In this document: positions 10,656-23,600 of the stretch, in pieces
Numbering within the stretch: position 1 is the stretch's first letter
Layout: every line of letters starts with the position of its first letter
Source of the DNA: Nematostella vectensis
Lineage: Eukaryota; Cnidaria; Anthozoa; Actiniaria; Edwardsiidae
Direction: 5' to 3'
Length of the DNA: 64,000 nt
Assembly (NCBI RefSeq): GCF_932526225.1
Contig: NC_064043.1
Location: 2,625,501 to 2,689,500, forward strand
Program-made: the position numbers and the translations under genes
Notes under the pieces: generated by a model
What the model was told of the DNA's origin: nothing
The model's input: the letters and a program-made list of their open reading frames with translations, nothing else
Databases searched by the model: none

Positions 10656-13600
10656 ATGGCGGACGATGAGGTGGGTTTATAAAGTAATGTTGTTGATCTT
10701 TTGCTTTCTGATCATAACAATCTCACAAGGCACTAAATGGGGGGAATATTCGTGTGTACTTATTAATTCAGACCGCGCATGAAGCAAATCGAATCGCTGA
10801 GCTTCGTCGAAGGTTTTTCCTAGAAAACGGTGAGTGATGCTCGCACAGAAAAAAGAGATCAGACTCTCATTGGTAAGCTTATATGTCTTATTTACTTGTT
10901 CCACCTCAATTTAGTTTACACTTAAAAGAGCGTTATCGTCTTATGCTTCCATCCTAACGAAAAATTATATGTTAATACAAATATATAGAAATTAATTTTT
11001 ATTACTTTTTCTAAGGAAATCCCCCTAACTTAGGGTGTATCCTTAGTCGTTTACTTTGTTGAGATAAACTTGGATCTCCTTTCTCTGCATATTTGGTGTA
11101 TGGAGTCCTTTATTAATTAACATTATATCTTGCATCAAACGATAGGTGAGTGTATTCCAATGTGTTTTTTCAGATGCAGTGGATAAGTTTGATGAGCGAG
11201 ACCTTATAAGGGTGAGACAGGATGATCTTTGGCTGCGATGTTTCATACGTGCTCGCAGTCAAGATGTCGATAAAGCTCTAGAAGCCCTGGTTAGTATTTG
11301 TACTACTACTTCTCTATACTGTATATAAAAAGTTTTGCTATTACAGATGCCTGCTCAAAATCAATAAGTTATTGTATTAATAAGTGTCCAGATAATGATA
11401 ATGGCAAGAGTTGATGGATAGCGATTATCATTGTCTCAAAGTTCTCCTTTTTTTCAGGTCTTTTGTTTAGAATGGAGAAAGACATTTGGACTTAATGGTA
11501 AAAAGTTATGGTAAACATTATTGACGTTAGGCACAAAGAAACAATATTAAAACAAATCACTTATAATATAAATCCAATGAAACGGCACAAATAATCTATC
11601 AAAGCCACAAAGCCGCAACCCCCTATGTACCCTGGTAATAGTACCCTGGTAATAGTACCCTGGTAATAGTACCCTGGTAATAGTACCCTGGTAATAGTTT
11701 AAGGCAGTGGAAACCTAACTAGTTGAGTTAAAAATGCTATTATACTCTATGTCTTCATTATCAGCCATTTTGAGGCTTTTTAAAATTGTCTTCCTTTTTG
11801 CAGATATAACTGAAGACAACCTGAACAGAAAGCTTTTTGAAAGTGGATTTCTTTTTCCACACAATATTGATAAAGATGGCAACACTATCGGTGAGAACCA
11901 AGTAAAACAAATCTACATTTGTTTTACCTTATACATTCTTAACAGACATGTGGAGATCTGAACTGAATGTTCAGGTTTTTGGCAAGATACTGTGTTGTTA
12001 CTCCCCTTCAAGCCTGCAGAACTTTTGTGACAAAGATCAGATAGGTTGATGACCTCTGTTGACTGGCCTCAACCAACCAGTTTCCAAAAAAGCAAATTCT
12101 TTCCCAAGTATTTCATTTCTAGTATTCTAGTTTTTCCATTGTGTTATTCTTTGCACAGTGCTATTTGTTGGAAGAAACCATAAGAAGGACCCCCAGCAGC
12201 ATCATGAGATGAAGCGCTTCCTGGTTTTCCTTCTAGAAAAACATGTGAGTGATGGGCTTCTGTCAGTACCCATGCTTTCCCCCAAAAAGCATCGTAGCAT
12301 CTCAGGGAAGTGGGGCTGGGGCTTTACCCCAAAAAGCATCATAGCATCTCAGGGAAGTGGGGTTGGAGCTTAACCCCAAAAAGCAGCATAGCATCTCAGG
12401 GAAGTGGGGTTGGAGCTTTCCCCCAAAAAGCAGCATAGCATCTCAGGGAATTGGGGTTGGAGCTTTCCCCCAAAAAGCAGCATAGCATCTCAGGGAAGTG
12501 GGGTTGGAGCTTTACCCCAAAAAGCATCATAGCATCTCACGGAAGTGGGGCTGGGGCTTTCCCCCAAAAAGCATCATAGCATCTCAGGGAAGTGGGGTTG
12601 GAGCTTTACCCCAAAAAGCATCATAGCATCTCAGGGAGTGGGGCTGGGGCTTTACCCCAAAAAGCATCATAGCATCTCAGGGAAGTGGGGTTGGAGCTTT
12701 CCCCCTGGGGGGAGGGGAAGGGTATGTAACTATGAGCGTAATGACTCATTAAGGTTTAAAGTCCAATAGAGTTCAAAAGAACCCAAGTAACAAACTCACA
12801 ACAAGACATGGAAATTCATTGCCGTAGCAGGCCTCGAAATAATGGGGGGATAATACAGAAACATTAAGAAAATATTAAGGGGGCACAGCCACGCCCCTAC
12901 TGGTCATTTCCTTATATATTTTTTAAATATTGGGGGGGGGGGCACACGTGCCCTAAGTGCCCCACCCCCTGCTAGGGCCCTGAAATTTCCCCTTGCAGAT
13001 AGACAGACATCTTTTTTTAAGCAGAATAATAGGTCCCAATAAATTGTATATGTATTTAAGGATCAAAAATATTTTTAGGCAAAAGCATATGTGCTTAGCA
13101 GTAGCCTTTTGTGCTGTTTATATTTTTTCCAAGAGTCATTTGAAAAATAGTGAAAAGAATCTAGTGTTGTCATTCTATTGAACTTATATTTTAATCTGTC
13201 TTTATGTATTTTATTTTTATTGTTTAACCCATTGACTCCTGGCTTTTTTGGAGCTGAATTTACAAAAAACAGACTGAAAACAGATACCTCCCCCCCTATT
13301 CTGAGTTTTATACAGCCCGTCAAAGTCAAACACAGCTGCACCTAGTCAGCGGTATCCAAGCTTTCCAACAGTGCTTTGCGGTCCCCACTTTTAATCCCTC
13401 GTCGATGTGCTGAAGCCAGCAAAAGTTGATGGTTGCTTGTATTTTTCATCAAAAATACAGCTATGAGCATATTAGGAGAGTGTCTCAGGACATCATGAAG
13501 TCTTTTGGGGCATAATTGAGTGCTTTGCTTATGGATATTTGCAAGCAAAGGTGGATTCATGATGATTTTTTCTTGTTTGGCTTTGCCCGGATGAGAAAAT

Positions 13601-16600
13601 AATTTTCTAATGAATCACCACAGCTCTCCTAAATGCTGTCTTTTCTGAAACCAAATTGATTCCAAAATTGTTTACACTGCTATTCTGGGTCTGTATGACC
13701 TGGAATTGATTTGTTTGGCTTCGGGGTGAAAAGACTTCTAAAAAACCATCTGACTTTGGGGAGAGGAGTGTTGACTGGCCCTCCCCTCGTGAATTTTCCC
13801 CTGGATCTCCCAGAATGCTTTGCAATACGTAAAGATATTTTCGTGGTTGTACAATCCTTCAAGGAATGGACATTGTGTTTTGAGGCCAAGGAAATGTACC
13901 TGGAGGATCAGAATAAAGGTATCTATTTGTGTCTTGAGCTGTGTTTGCTGATCTCTCTCCCTTGTGTGGTATTTTGAGCGTTTTATTGAGAGGGGTGATT
14001 CTGCTTTTCTCTCCTTGTTCGATTTGAGATTTGTCAAAGAACCTGTGCTATTATTTGGCTTGAGAGTAGATGCCAACACCTTGGTTGGATGCATATCTGC
14101 AAGACCATTTATCCCTTAGACTGATGCCTGAGTATCTTCATCTTGTTGTGTTTATTTTGAATTTATGAATTTTTTGGGTTGTGGGTACTTCCCAAAGCCG
14201 GTACAGGCCGGTTGAGGGGTCGATGTGTTAAATTGTTTCCTATTCACTATATCTGAGTACCCCACTCCCATTCTTTTGGATATAGTGCCATGATATCTTT
14301 CTTTACAACCATTCTGTTCTTGTTTATAGAGAAAAATGTACCCAAGCAGAAAAATCAATTTGTTGTTTGACATGCAGGAGACAGGACTTGCAAATATGGT
14401 AAGTGATCCAAAAAGCAGGGGTTTTATTTAGTTTCAGAGTAGGGAGTGGAAATTGATAAATAGGGGGTGGAAGATATTAGTTCAAATAAAACATTAATCT
14501 ACTTTTTAAAGAAGTAGCCAGTGCTCGGAAAGTAGTGGCTGGCGGTTCCTGCAGCCACCGGCTCAATGAAACCCCTGAAAAAGTCTCCCCTTCCATGCTT
14601 TGCTCCAATGCAAATTGCTGTAAAACTTATTTTCTTCCACCCCTCCTTCACCCCACCCCACCTTCTTCTTGGCATAGTGCTATATGACATTGATTTGTGC
14701 ATCCTTTTGTTTTAGGATATGGAGTTTGTCAAATTTATTATCACATGTTTTACAAACTACTACCCCAATACTCTTTGTAAGTACCAACAATGTATATTCT
14801 TTGAGTTTACAGACTGTGATTTCAATCTTTCATTTTACATCTAGTAATTGGCATAGTTATTGTTGCTTTGTGTAGTGTCAAATCTTGGATTTTATCAAAG
14901 GGGCTGGAGAGACTGTGTAAATATATGTGGGAGAAGAACTGTTTGCCTTGGGCTGCAATTGCACTCCTATGATTTGCAGTCTGTACCCAGTTCATTATAC
15001 CCACAACATAGCTGTCAATCCAACTTGGATAGAAATCTTGTGAAACTGGGTGAAATACAGTAAATATGTAAAAAAAAGAAAGCCAATGTGGGTGAAGACA
15101 GAGAATGTATGAACATTCTCACAAAAATTAGGCTTGTGGTGAGGTCCAAAATCTTGTGACACCTGCCTAATGCGGGTGAGTTGCTGGTGAGTGTGCTATG
15201 CCACAATATTCAATATAGATATCTGTGGTACTGTATCATGACATTTTTCATTCATTTCATTTCCTTCTTAATTTTCTCTTCCAAGAAATGTTTAATTCTC
15301 TCTTTTCTTGTTCGACAGCATGGCTGTTGGTCATTGAGTTACCGTGGATATTAACAGGTCGGTAAAGCAGCTATTATGGATTCTATATTTTGTGTATCTT
15401 TGTGTGACATTTTTTGCTCTGTTACAGCTGCCTGGAAAATTGTGAAAACTTGGCTGAGTCCTAATGCTGTTCGAATTATAAAGTAAGTTATTATGCTTCT
15501 GACTAGGATTTGGGGTAGAAACAGCCCACATTCCTTTTTTTTTTTAGATTTGTCTCCAAAGATGCACTACATGAGTATATTGACAGAGAACAATTACTGA
15601 CATCACTAGGAGGAACTGTAAGTATTCACAAAGATTATGAGAGATAGTAATACTTGTTTCCTCTGATAGTATTATTAATTGTTTTGAAATAGGACACATT
15701 TGAATACACATATCCTTACGCAGAGGAAGATATGGGGCTTGGCCCACCAGAAAGGTAAGTCAAATCCTAAAGTTGAAGTACAGTTTTTAAGGCCCAGTGA
15801 AAACATAATTCTGACATATTTTTTGCTCATTGTAGAAAAGAAGATCTTCAGCCAAATAATAATGATGCTGTTGTTGAGAATGGGAGTGTTGAGGTGACGT
15901 CAGATGAGACTGGCCTAGTACTAGATGAAGCTGACACAGACTTATCTAGGAAGGTAAGTATGTGTATTATAAGCATCGCTGGGTTCTTATTTAAATATCT
16001 TTGGCCCTGACGGGGGTGCCAAAAAAAACATGGGCTGGGGCATGCCCAGGGGAAAATGCAGGATGGGTTGCAGCAGTAATTCACTGACCTGGTTTGAAAA
16101 TCTCTATTTTATTTTCAAAGCCATTGCTGAGCTCTGGTAAATGGGTACTAGACCTATCTTAGATCCAAACTTTTTCTACAAAAAGAGTAGATGATTTGAT
16201 TAGTCAGATCAATCTCTCAGTGTTCACCCATGTAATTTCTCAACTCTGTAAATGGGGATAGGACAAGGTAGATTGCCATTCCATTCAATAAAATATTGGC
16301 TGCTATAGAGGTCTGCTAATTATAATTTCTCAGTCTCTTAGACATCACAGCTTGACAGAATGTATAGATCCTTACTATATGATCTCAATGTTTCTTTTTA
16401 TTGTTGTAGGTCACATTCGAGGAAGAACATTTTGCCCACCACACACCCAATAGTCCTTTCACTTTGATTGATGATGTAAGGTTACATTACTCTATACTAT
16501 AACTTACTCCCTCCCCCCCTTGGGGAATGCGGGTCTTAGGCTCCTTCCCCCTGGCTCTCTTAGTACGTAGGATTTGTAGTGGCCTTGTTTGCAAGTATCA

Positions 16601-19600
16601 TGTGTGTGTGTGCTGCTTGATTCGCCTCTTGTCATTTGTGGTTCATGTTGTTTCCAGGAACCGACACAAAGAGCCAAACAAATCAACCCAGCCATTCAAC
16701 CTGGGAATTATCTCACCATCCGGTGAGCTTAAACTTAATTTCTCATATCATCCCTTGGTGTATAAAAAACACTCAGAAACATCCCCAAAATGATATAAGT
16801 TTTACTGCTTGTCATAAGGTTTGTGTTGCTTTTGAAATAGTGATTTCTACCTTTCAACCATTCTCTTCTTTTTCTGTAATATAAAATGAATAACTTGATA
16901 AAATTAGAATGTCTATGGCCCTCGCACAAAGAAATCTTTTTCTAGCCTGGTTTTCAGAGGCATACAAGAGACACTTCCTTACTGAGGTTTTCTTTTGATG
17001 GGCAAAGTATAGGGCAAACATTTCTGCATTTACATCATGCATTATACTGTGTAGCCGCACTGTGATTATGATTTGGTTTGGAAGGCTTTGTGAGAATGAC
17101 GGCGGCATTGTCCAGCCTTGCTTGAATAACTTCAGGACAAAGAAAATAACACTTAGGGAAGCACCTCACAGCAAAGTGTGCAAATACCAAAACATTACTG
17201 GGCCAAGCAAAATGGTTAAATATTCCCCCTAGCAATGTTGGTGCTGTTTGCACTGAGCTTAAAGGGGTTTTGTCAAGTTTTCTATTGGCTAAAATTTCAT
17301 ATTATCAAACTATAATTTTCCTAAGCTAATTGGCTAACTTTCTTTCTTTAAGTTTGTATTGTTGGCCACAGTAGCATGCATCACAGCAACCATATAGGTT
17401 GCACAACTGGTGATGTTGCCTCTTCAATCTACAAATATTCAATGATGCAAAATGTAATCTTTCAGCCCTGCCGAGGAGCTTGTATTCATTGGCTCAATGT
17501 CGAGTGCAGAGATTCTGCAAACCCTGACTCTCAAGAATACGTCATCAACACAAGTAGCATATAAGGTTAGGGCTCATAGATAGTCCACTGCAGCTAATCG
17601 TTGTCTTGTCCATATGCCTTTTAAAGGTCTTAAATGACCTGTAAACAATAGTTGCTTACAGAAACTTCATGTCTATAATTCAACACTTTGCCATATATAA
17701 GGGCCTGTAAGAAATGTTTTTCAATATTTTGTTTGTTGTCTTTTCAAGTTCTTGTATAAAAAAGAGTGTAGTCTCTCTTATCTTCAATTGGAAACCCTCA
17801 GCTACTTGTCTTTTGATGGCAGGTCAAGACGACTTCTCCTGAGAGTTACCGGGTACGACCCAGTTCAGGCGTCATCAACCAGGGGTCATCTGCAGAAGTC
17901 AGTGTCTATTTACAACCAGGTAACATCACCATCGCCATGACAACAGGTAACATCACCACCACCATGACAACAGGTTACATCACCATCACCATGACACCAG
18001 GTAACATGCCATCACCACCAACCTAAACAATAACACATTACTTAGGGTCTAAATATCCTCAACACATCATCACAGACCTAAACCATAACACATTTCCACG
18101 GGTCTGTATGTCTCCACCAGCTGCTCACAAACCTCTATTTGTTAGGTGTCATTTAATGACTTTTTGAATGAAGTTGTAGGTTCTCTTATTTGATTATTTC
18201 ATTAAAATGTTCATGCGTAGCAATTACAGTAAAGACACAGAAAGCTGCCATGCTGAAAAACTTTGACCAATCAGATTCGGCTTAAACAGCGTAAACATTT
18301 AAAAAAAATGTTCAGCCAATGAGAAACGCCGGGCATTGGTAATTTGATCTTGTACGTGTAGTCGACCGTGGGAAAGCGGCTCGATTACTTGTAAAAATAT
18401 GAGTGATAAACAATGTCCAGCATTTCTCATTGACTGAACTTTTTTTCAAAATTTTTATGGTGTTCCAGCCGAATCTGATTGGTCAAAGTTGTTCAGCATG
18501 GCTCGCTTTCTGTGTCCTCACTGTAACCTTTGATTGGAGGCTATGGATGTGTCTAAACTAATTATTTGTGTACTTGTAGGTTTGGCTACCACCGTTAGTC
18601 GAGACAAGTTTCTTGTGATGTCAATGAGGGTAACTGGTGCTAACACTAATGCCGAGGTCGCATCACTTTGGAAAAAAGTTCACAAGAGCAGCATTATGGA
18701 GCACAGGTATCCCACTGGATGGTCTCTCACTCAAATTAACACGGGTATCCCACTAGGTGGTCTCTCATTAAAAATAACATATCCCACTGGTTGGTCTCTC
18801 ACTCAAAATAACGCAGGTATCCCACCTTATGGTCTCTCACTCAAAATGACACAGGTTTCTCACCTTGTGGTCTCCCACTCAAAATAGCATTGGTATCTCA
18901 TTCGGGTATTCTCTCACTCAAAAATAACACAGGTATCCCACTGAGTGGTTTCTCACTGTGGTCTGTCACTCAAAATAACATAGGTATCCCACCTTGTGGT
19001 CTCCCACTCAGAATAACATAGGTATCCCAATTGGTGGTTTTTCAATCAAAATAATTCATAGGAATGTTCATAAACAACCTGCACAACGCATAATCTTTTA
19101 AGGTTTCTACCAAAAAATATGGTATATTCAATGCGTGAATTAATACTATTCCTACTATTCCATTTTGAAACTTCCCCTGTTTGGTTATTCCTCGCTCGTG
19201 GGGTATAAACCCCTTAGTGGTGATTGAATATCCTTAGGGCCCAGGGTGTTGCGGCCACACCCACCCATTTCGGTTCCAATTGGCTTAGATGCCCTGGGTC
19301 CCAAGCTTGGCGGTTGATTGACAACCGTTGGACTAAGAAATGTCACTGGAATTGTTAGGGATATTTTGGCATTATCTTAGTTTTGAATCTCTCTTTTGAA
19401 CAACCAGGTTGCGCTGCAAATTTATGACGTCAGAACAGTGCGACACCCATGATGCAATTGGGCTTAGTCAGTTAGAGTCAAATGATACAGCCGACAAACA
19501 CAATACTGTCTCATATAAACAGATTCAAGCAATTGAGAAAAAGGTAGGTGTGAATGTCTATTTTGAGCAACATTGTAAGAAAAACAGACTGAAAACAGAC

Positions 19601-20757
19601 CCCTTATTTCAAGTCCAACACTACCAGTTATGTTAATCTACTGCTGACCCAAGATAGTATGCCTTGAAGTTCCCAACATTGCGCTGCAGTGTCTTTTCTG
19701 TCTAGCGCAGCACAGCTAAAGCTGGTTGCTTTCAACAGTTTTGCTTGTAATTTGTTTAAAAATTAGAGCTTTTTCACATCTGGAGAGTGCCTAAGGACAT
19801 CATGAAGTCTATTTGGGCATAATTAATGCTGTGCTGTGCTGTGATGTTTGCACGCTGAGGTTGATTCAATGGAATAATTCCTTGTTTGGGTTTCACCGAG
19901 CGAGAAAGGAATTTTCTAGTGAATGGCCTCGTACTCTCCAATGTGGAACATCTTTGCTATCCAACCTTATTCAAAAATTGTTTTCCGGCTTATTCTGGGT
20001 TCCTTGGACCTGGAAATGTTTTGTTTGGCTTTGGGGCAAAGAGACTTATAAAAAAACTGTTATGATTATGGGGGAGAAGTTTGTCCGCCTATCTGTTTCC
20101 AAGACTCCCATGGTGCAGTGCAGGCATGCAATATAGCCTAAACATGGCAACTCGTTTCAAATGGAGGTCTTAGCATTGATTATTGTGGCTGATGGCTGTA
20201 AAATGTTACCTGACGGAGCGCAATAAAGTTATCTATTTGTGACTTGATCTGTGTATGCTTGTCTCTATTTGTAGTTCGGAATTTTGTGTCTTTTTGGTAA
20301 GAAATGTTTCTGAGTTTAGCCATTTGTTTACGAATTGGTCAGAAATCAAGGTTGATATTTTGGCAAAAGAGTCAATTCTATTACATTGCTTGGATGCGCT
20401 TTTGAAGGTCGTCTATGCCTTGGTTGAATCCATGAGTATCCGGGTCTGGCAATGTTTAGTTTGCATTTTTGACGTTTTGGAGTTGGGCCTATATTTTACG
20501 GACGTCTGGGGGCGTTTTAGTAATAGAAGTGTTAATAACAATCAAAATTAGAAATCTTGCATTTAATAATGCTCTTGTGGTAATTATATTTTCTTGTGAC
20601 ATTTTGTTTTGTTCCTCAGATCGACCAGTTGTACCGCAAAGTCTCTTACATAGAAGAAGGTCTTCAGGTGTTCATCAAAGTTCAGCTTGCCCTTTTCTCT
20701 GGGATGGTGATTCTGTTTGCTGTCGTATTTTACTATGCCATGTATCTCATGCACTAG
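10656..20757 (+). CDS. MOSPD2: MOSPD2: CRAL-TRIO and MSP domain ER contact-site protein
   Basis: Complete, 20 coding exons, 534 residues (human ~518). Exons: 10656-10670, 10772-10829, 11174-11289, 11458-11497, 11804-11890, 12159-12244, 14330-14398, 14716-14776, 15319-15357, 15428-15482, 15548-15617, 15693-15754, 15836-15953, 16410-16475, 16658-16722, 17466-17565, 17823-17919, 18580-18706, 19408-19543, 20620-20757; all phases close. MOSPD2 is an ER-anchored tether: its MSP domain binds FFAT motifs of partner proteins at membrane contacts, and its CRAL-TRIO domain acts in lipid droplet contacts. Seen here: CRAL-TRIO (about residues 25-235) with NLLFDMQETGLANM and AAWKIVKTWLSPNAVRIIKF; an acidic linker; MSP domain (about 325-435) with LTLKNTSSTQVAYKVKT and SPESYRVRPSSGVI; a Ser/Thr-rich stretch; and a C-terminal hydrophobic anchor (VQLALFSGMVILFAVVFYYA). 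Introns carry several repeats listed separately. Confidence 0.96.
11625..11698. repeat. 15-bp tandem repeat in MOSPD2 intron 4
   Basis: Five copies of TACCCTGGTAATAG(T), almost identical. Each contains CTGGTAATAG, which looks like a weak 5' splice site, but none is next to an exon. Confidence 0.9.
12280..12705. repeat. ~50-bp minisatellite in MOSPD2 intron 6
   Basis: About eight copies of a unit with AAAAAGCATCATAGCATCTC then AGGGAAGTGGGGTTGGAGCT. It starts about 35 bases after the exon 6 donor. The units stay partly open in frame, which is an artefact of the array and not a gene. Confidence 0.9.
13480..13980. repeat. Dispersed repeat family R1, copy in MOSPD2 intron 6
   Basis: Similar in order and wording to 19770-20270: GGCATAATT..., CTTGTTTGG..., TATTCTGGGTCTGTATGACC versus TATTCTGGGTTCCTTGGACC, and TATCTATTTGTG[TA]CTTGA. 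A moderately diverged interspersed repeat. No transposase frame is visible. Confidence 0.65.
15060..15190. repeat. Dispersed repeat, copy 2 (inverted)
   Basis: Reverse complement of 7731-7875: GAATGTATGAACATTCTCAC and TGAGGTCCAAAATCTTGTG are shared. It lies in MOSPD2 intron 8. Confidence 0.6.
17918..18012 (+). repeat. 27-bp tandem repeat copying the exon 17 donor of MOSPD2
   Basis: The exon 17 end CAACCAG then GTAACATCACCA is followed by further CAG/GT[AT]ACAT junctions at 17946/17947, 17973/17974 and 18000/18001, exactly 27 bases apart. Each unit thus carries a donor-like site. The first one joins in phase with exon 18 and is taken as the real one. Confidence 0.8.
18227..18523. mobile_element. 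Foldback MITE with TA target site
   Basis: A 297-bp element in MOSPD2 intron 17 whose two halves (about 130 bases each) are inverted copies. It starts CAGTAAAGACACAGAAAG and ends with the reverse complement of CAGTGAGGACACAGAAAG, flanked by TA on both sides. The arms share GACCAATCAGATTCGGCT. The TA target and CAGT ends suggest a Tc1/mariner-type non-autonomous element; class is inference. Confidence 0.8.
18702..19060 (+). repeat. ~38-bp minisatellite copying the exon 18 donor of MOSPD2
   Basis: The exon 18 end GAGCACAG then GTATCCCACTGG is followed by about nine units of ACACAGGTATCCCAC..GGT and CTCTCACTCAAAATAAC. Several units repeat CACAG/GTATCC, so the donor is inside the repeat unit. 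The array starts at the exon edge itself. Confidence 0.8.
19770..20540. repeat. Dispersed repeat family R1, copy in MOSPD2 intron 19
   Basis: Its left half matches 13480-13980. Its right half, from TGGCTGATGGCTGTAAAATG through CAAGGTTGATATTTTG to ATGAGTATCCGGGTCTGG, closely matches 56795-57140. So it is a longer copy that joins the two other fragments into one repeat of at least 750 bases. The family class is unknown to me. Confidence 0.7.
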
Positions 20758-21587
20758 TCACACATACCAAACCTACTAAAAGCACCTTTTAATGCTGCCG
20801 CATACTGTTATCATGCCCCCTTCTCCTAATCTTATGATGCTATGCGCTTTCCTAGCTGTAGCTAGGGAAAAGCGTCATAACACAACCGCAAAATGTGAAA
20901 AAAGCGTCTTTCTCCTTGTTTTGTCGCGCCATTTTTACGCTATGCTCTCTTAAAATGTATATCTGATGCGCTTATCACACACATTGTAGATAAGACTCTT
21001 TCTAAATTTATATTGTTAACCAGCCGCCGTGTGCCACGATCCAAGATCCTCAAATACCGAATCTTTGTCTTGCGTATCGCTTTTCCGTGAAGGGGCGTGG
21101 CTAAATTTAATTTTGACTAAAGAGGTCGTCACCCCTGTTTTAATTACTGTATTATTTTATATATAAATATATTTTTCGATGGAATGTGATTTTACAGAAA
21201 CTGCAATTACTGTAAGTAATTCATATTAGGGCCCGTGAACTGACATCATTTCCCTAACCCAAATCTTACATGAAATTTCACATGACTTACTGGCTTAGAG
21301 TTGTCTTCGAGGGGAGGAGCTTTTTTTAGTTTAGCAACTTGATGAAAGAAGAGCCATCTGTACACAGGCTACCCGCTGCATCCGGGTATGACTAGATGGA
21401 TTATTGGGAAGTTCAGATAAAATTAATATTAATTAAAAACCGTTTTCAAGTAATAAAATGTAAAGAAAAATCATGAGATATTCGTTTGATCTTTAATCAA
21501 ATGAGCTTCTGAACCCTCCTGCATGGTGTAGCACTGTCACTTCAATACAATTCAATACAATCCACTATAGCCTTGTCCCTAAAGATC
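20758..21587. other. Gene-free sequence after MOSPD2
   Basis: It contains the MOSPD2 3' UTR and unannotated AT-rich sequence. I see no exon, RNA gene or clear repeat here other than short A/T tracts. Confidence 0.5.
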
Positions 21588-21762
21588 AAGGTTGATTTAA
21601 GGGGAGAAAGGTCAAGGTTGATTTAAGGGGAGAAAGGTCAAGGTTGATTTAAGGGGAGAAAGGTCAAGGTTGATTTAAGGGGAGAAAGGTCAAGGTTGAT
21701 TTGAGGGAATAATGGTCAAGGTTGACTAAGCGTTTATCGGTCAAGGTCGACTTGGGGGTTAA
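21588..21762. repeat. Minisatellite, left part (GGTCAAGGTTGA units)
   Basis: About seven units of 26 bases with core GGTCAAGGTTGATTTAAGG, which drift to GGTCAAGGTCGACTTGGG at the right end. It continues after the transposon at 23239 and so is one array split by an insertion. Confidence 0.9.
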
Positions 21763-23238
21763 GGGTGTACTGACATCTGTTGCTAAGGAAAAGTGAATAT
21801 AGCATAAAAGCCTTGTAGAAAGTCATGAGTGTCTGATATTTGCCAAGTTGACCAACAAAAGTATGACTATTATGATGACGTTACCCCGTGACGTCATAAT
21901 GTGACGTCATAGATACAGATAAAAGCAAATATTTCAAGTAAAATTGCTCGAAAACAAATATTGAATACGTTTTATGAAGCTTGAGGGATGGGTGCATTAA
22001 GCCAAGCATGCGTTTTAGAAATGATTGAGTAATTGTTTTTGTATGATTTTTCAAAGGTCCTGAAATCCAGATTATTTGATATAATTTTGGTTTCTGTTAA
22101 ATTAACGCTAAATCCATGCTTGGCTATATGAAGGAGATTTTAATAAAAAGGAATACAGAAAAAAATATTGCGTTTTGAAATAATTTGGCGAAAAAAAGGC
22201 TTTTATGCTTTTCTCTCTCGCAATTAAAAGGTAAAATGCTGCTTTTCCTGAAGCTAGTTTACTGGGCCCAACCCCTATCAATGTAGACCACACCATTGTA
22301 TGGACTTAATTGGCTATGGGCCACGCCCAAAGCCGTATTTAATATAATTATTTTTTCACTTTATATTTACAATATTTTTCAATTATCTTAGCCCAGTAAA
22401 GGTGAGGGCAACAAAACGCAACCAACTTGACAACTCTAAAATCTGATAGTGTGACGAGGAGAAAAAGGGGAGGTGGTGGGTCAAAAAACACTTCTGTTCT
22501 CAACGAGTTACAGAAGCCAAGTGATCCTTGCTAAGCGGTCACATGTATGAGATTAATTGACCCCCCTCTTTGTCCTCCTAACAACAGACATGGTGCTGAC
22601 ACGCGACCACAAATAATATTACATAACATACATGCTACTAAACAGTGCTCGAAATAAAGCATAAAAATTCTATTTGCAAACAAATATTTCCTTTTTTAGA
22701 AAACGCATAACCGGAAGTGAATCCAAAGCCCGCACATTTGCACATTCGGCCTGCTCAGACACAATGATCACATCTCACATGATGATATTGAAATGAAGTT
22801 TAAAAACAAATTCCAATAGTGTTTCGTGGTATTAACACTTCAAAGGAACGATATCCGTCATGTCATGATGGAAATTAAAAAAGTATTTTAAAATTCTGAT
22901 ACAGCGCGCGCTACTTTGAAACAAGATTTTCAGTGCGTGCGCGAGCGTTTGCAAGCGGTTTTTGCAGCGCGCGCAGGTAGTGAAAATTGAAAACTTTGGC
23001 TTCAAAAACGTATGCTTGACTTAATCTTCGTTTTTTCAAAATATGGAAAATACCATAACCCGAAAAGGCTGAGATCAACTTAAAGTCAATTTGGGGGAAC
23101 TTGAAACGCAATTTTTTTTTTGTTTCTTTTACTCCAGGAAAGCTTGTGAATGACGAAGTCCGTGTTATGTATATGCGCGCGCTCAACGCCACCAGCGTAG
23201 CAACGTCGTAACTGAGCAACACTAATGTCAGTACACCC
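21763..23238. mobile_element. TTAA-flanked non-autonomous transposon
   Basis: A 1476-bp element. Both ends carry the inverted repeat GGGTGTACTGACAT (perfect for 14 bases, then similar: CTGTTGCT versus TAGTGTTGCT). It is flanked by TTAA at 21759-21762 and 23239-23242. Deleting it plus one TTAA restores a normal unit of the surrounding minisatellite, which proves insertion. TTAA duplication is typical of piggyBac and Kolobok transposons. The interior has no transposase frame; it includes several TGACGTCA sites near 21888-21910 and CG-rich stretches near 22910-22975. Confidence 0.88.
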
Positions 23239-23600
23239 TTAAGGGTAAAGGTTGACTTGGGGGTTAAGGGTCAAGGTCGACTTGGGGTTAAGGGTCAAGG
23301 TCGAATTGGGAATAAGGGTCAAGGTCGAATTGGGAATAAGGGTCAAGGTCGACTTGGGGGTTAAGGGTCAAGGTCGACTTGGGGGTTAAGGGTCAAGGTA
23401 GACTTGGGGGTTAAGGTCGACTTGGAGGTAAGGGTCAAGGTTGACTTGAGGGTTAAGGGTAAAGGTCGACTTGGGGGTTAAGGGTCAAGGTCGACTTGGG
23501 GGTTAAGGGTCAAGGTTGACTTGAGGGGAAATGGGCCAAGGTTGACTTGGGGGTTAAGGGTCATTGTTGACTTGAGGAAGGAAGGCCAAGTTTGACTTGG
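23239..23600. repeat. Minisatellite, right part (GGTCAAGGTCGACTTGGG units)
   Basis: About 14 units of 24-26 bases, core GGTTAAGGGTCAAGGTCGAC. Each unit contains GGTTAAGG, which offers many TTAA target sites for the transposon on its left. Confidence 0.9.

Noticed and set aside
12158-12769. Extension of MOSPD2 exon 6 through the donor into the minisatellite
   Set aside because: The donor at 12244 joins in phase with exon 7, which restores the CRAL-TRIO domain; the array peptide has no family counterpart.
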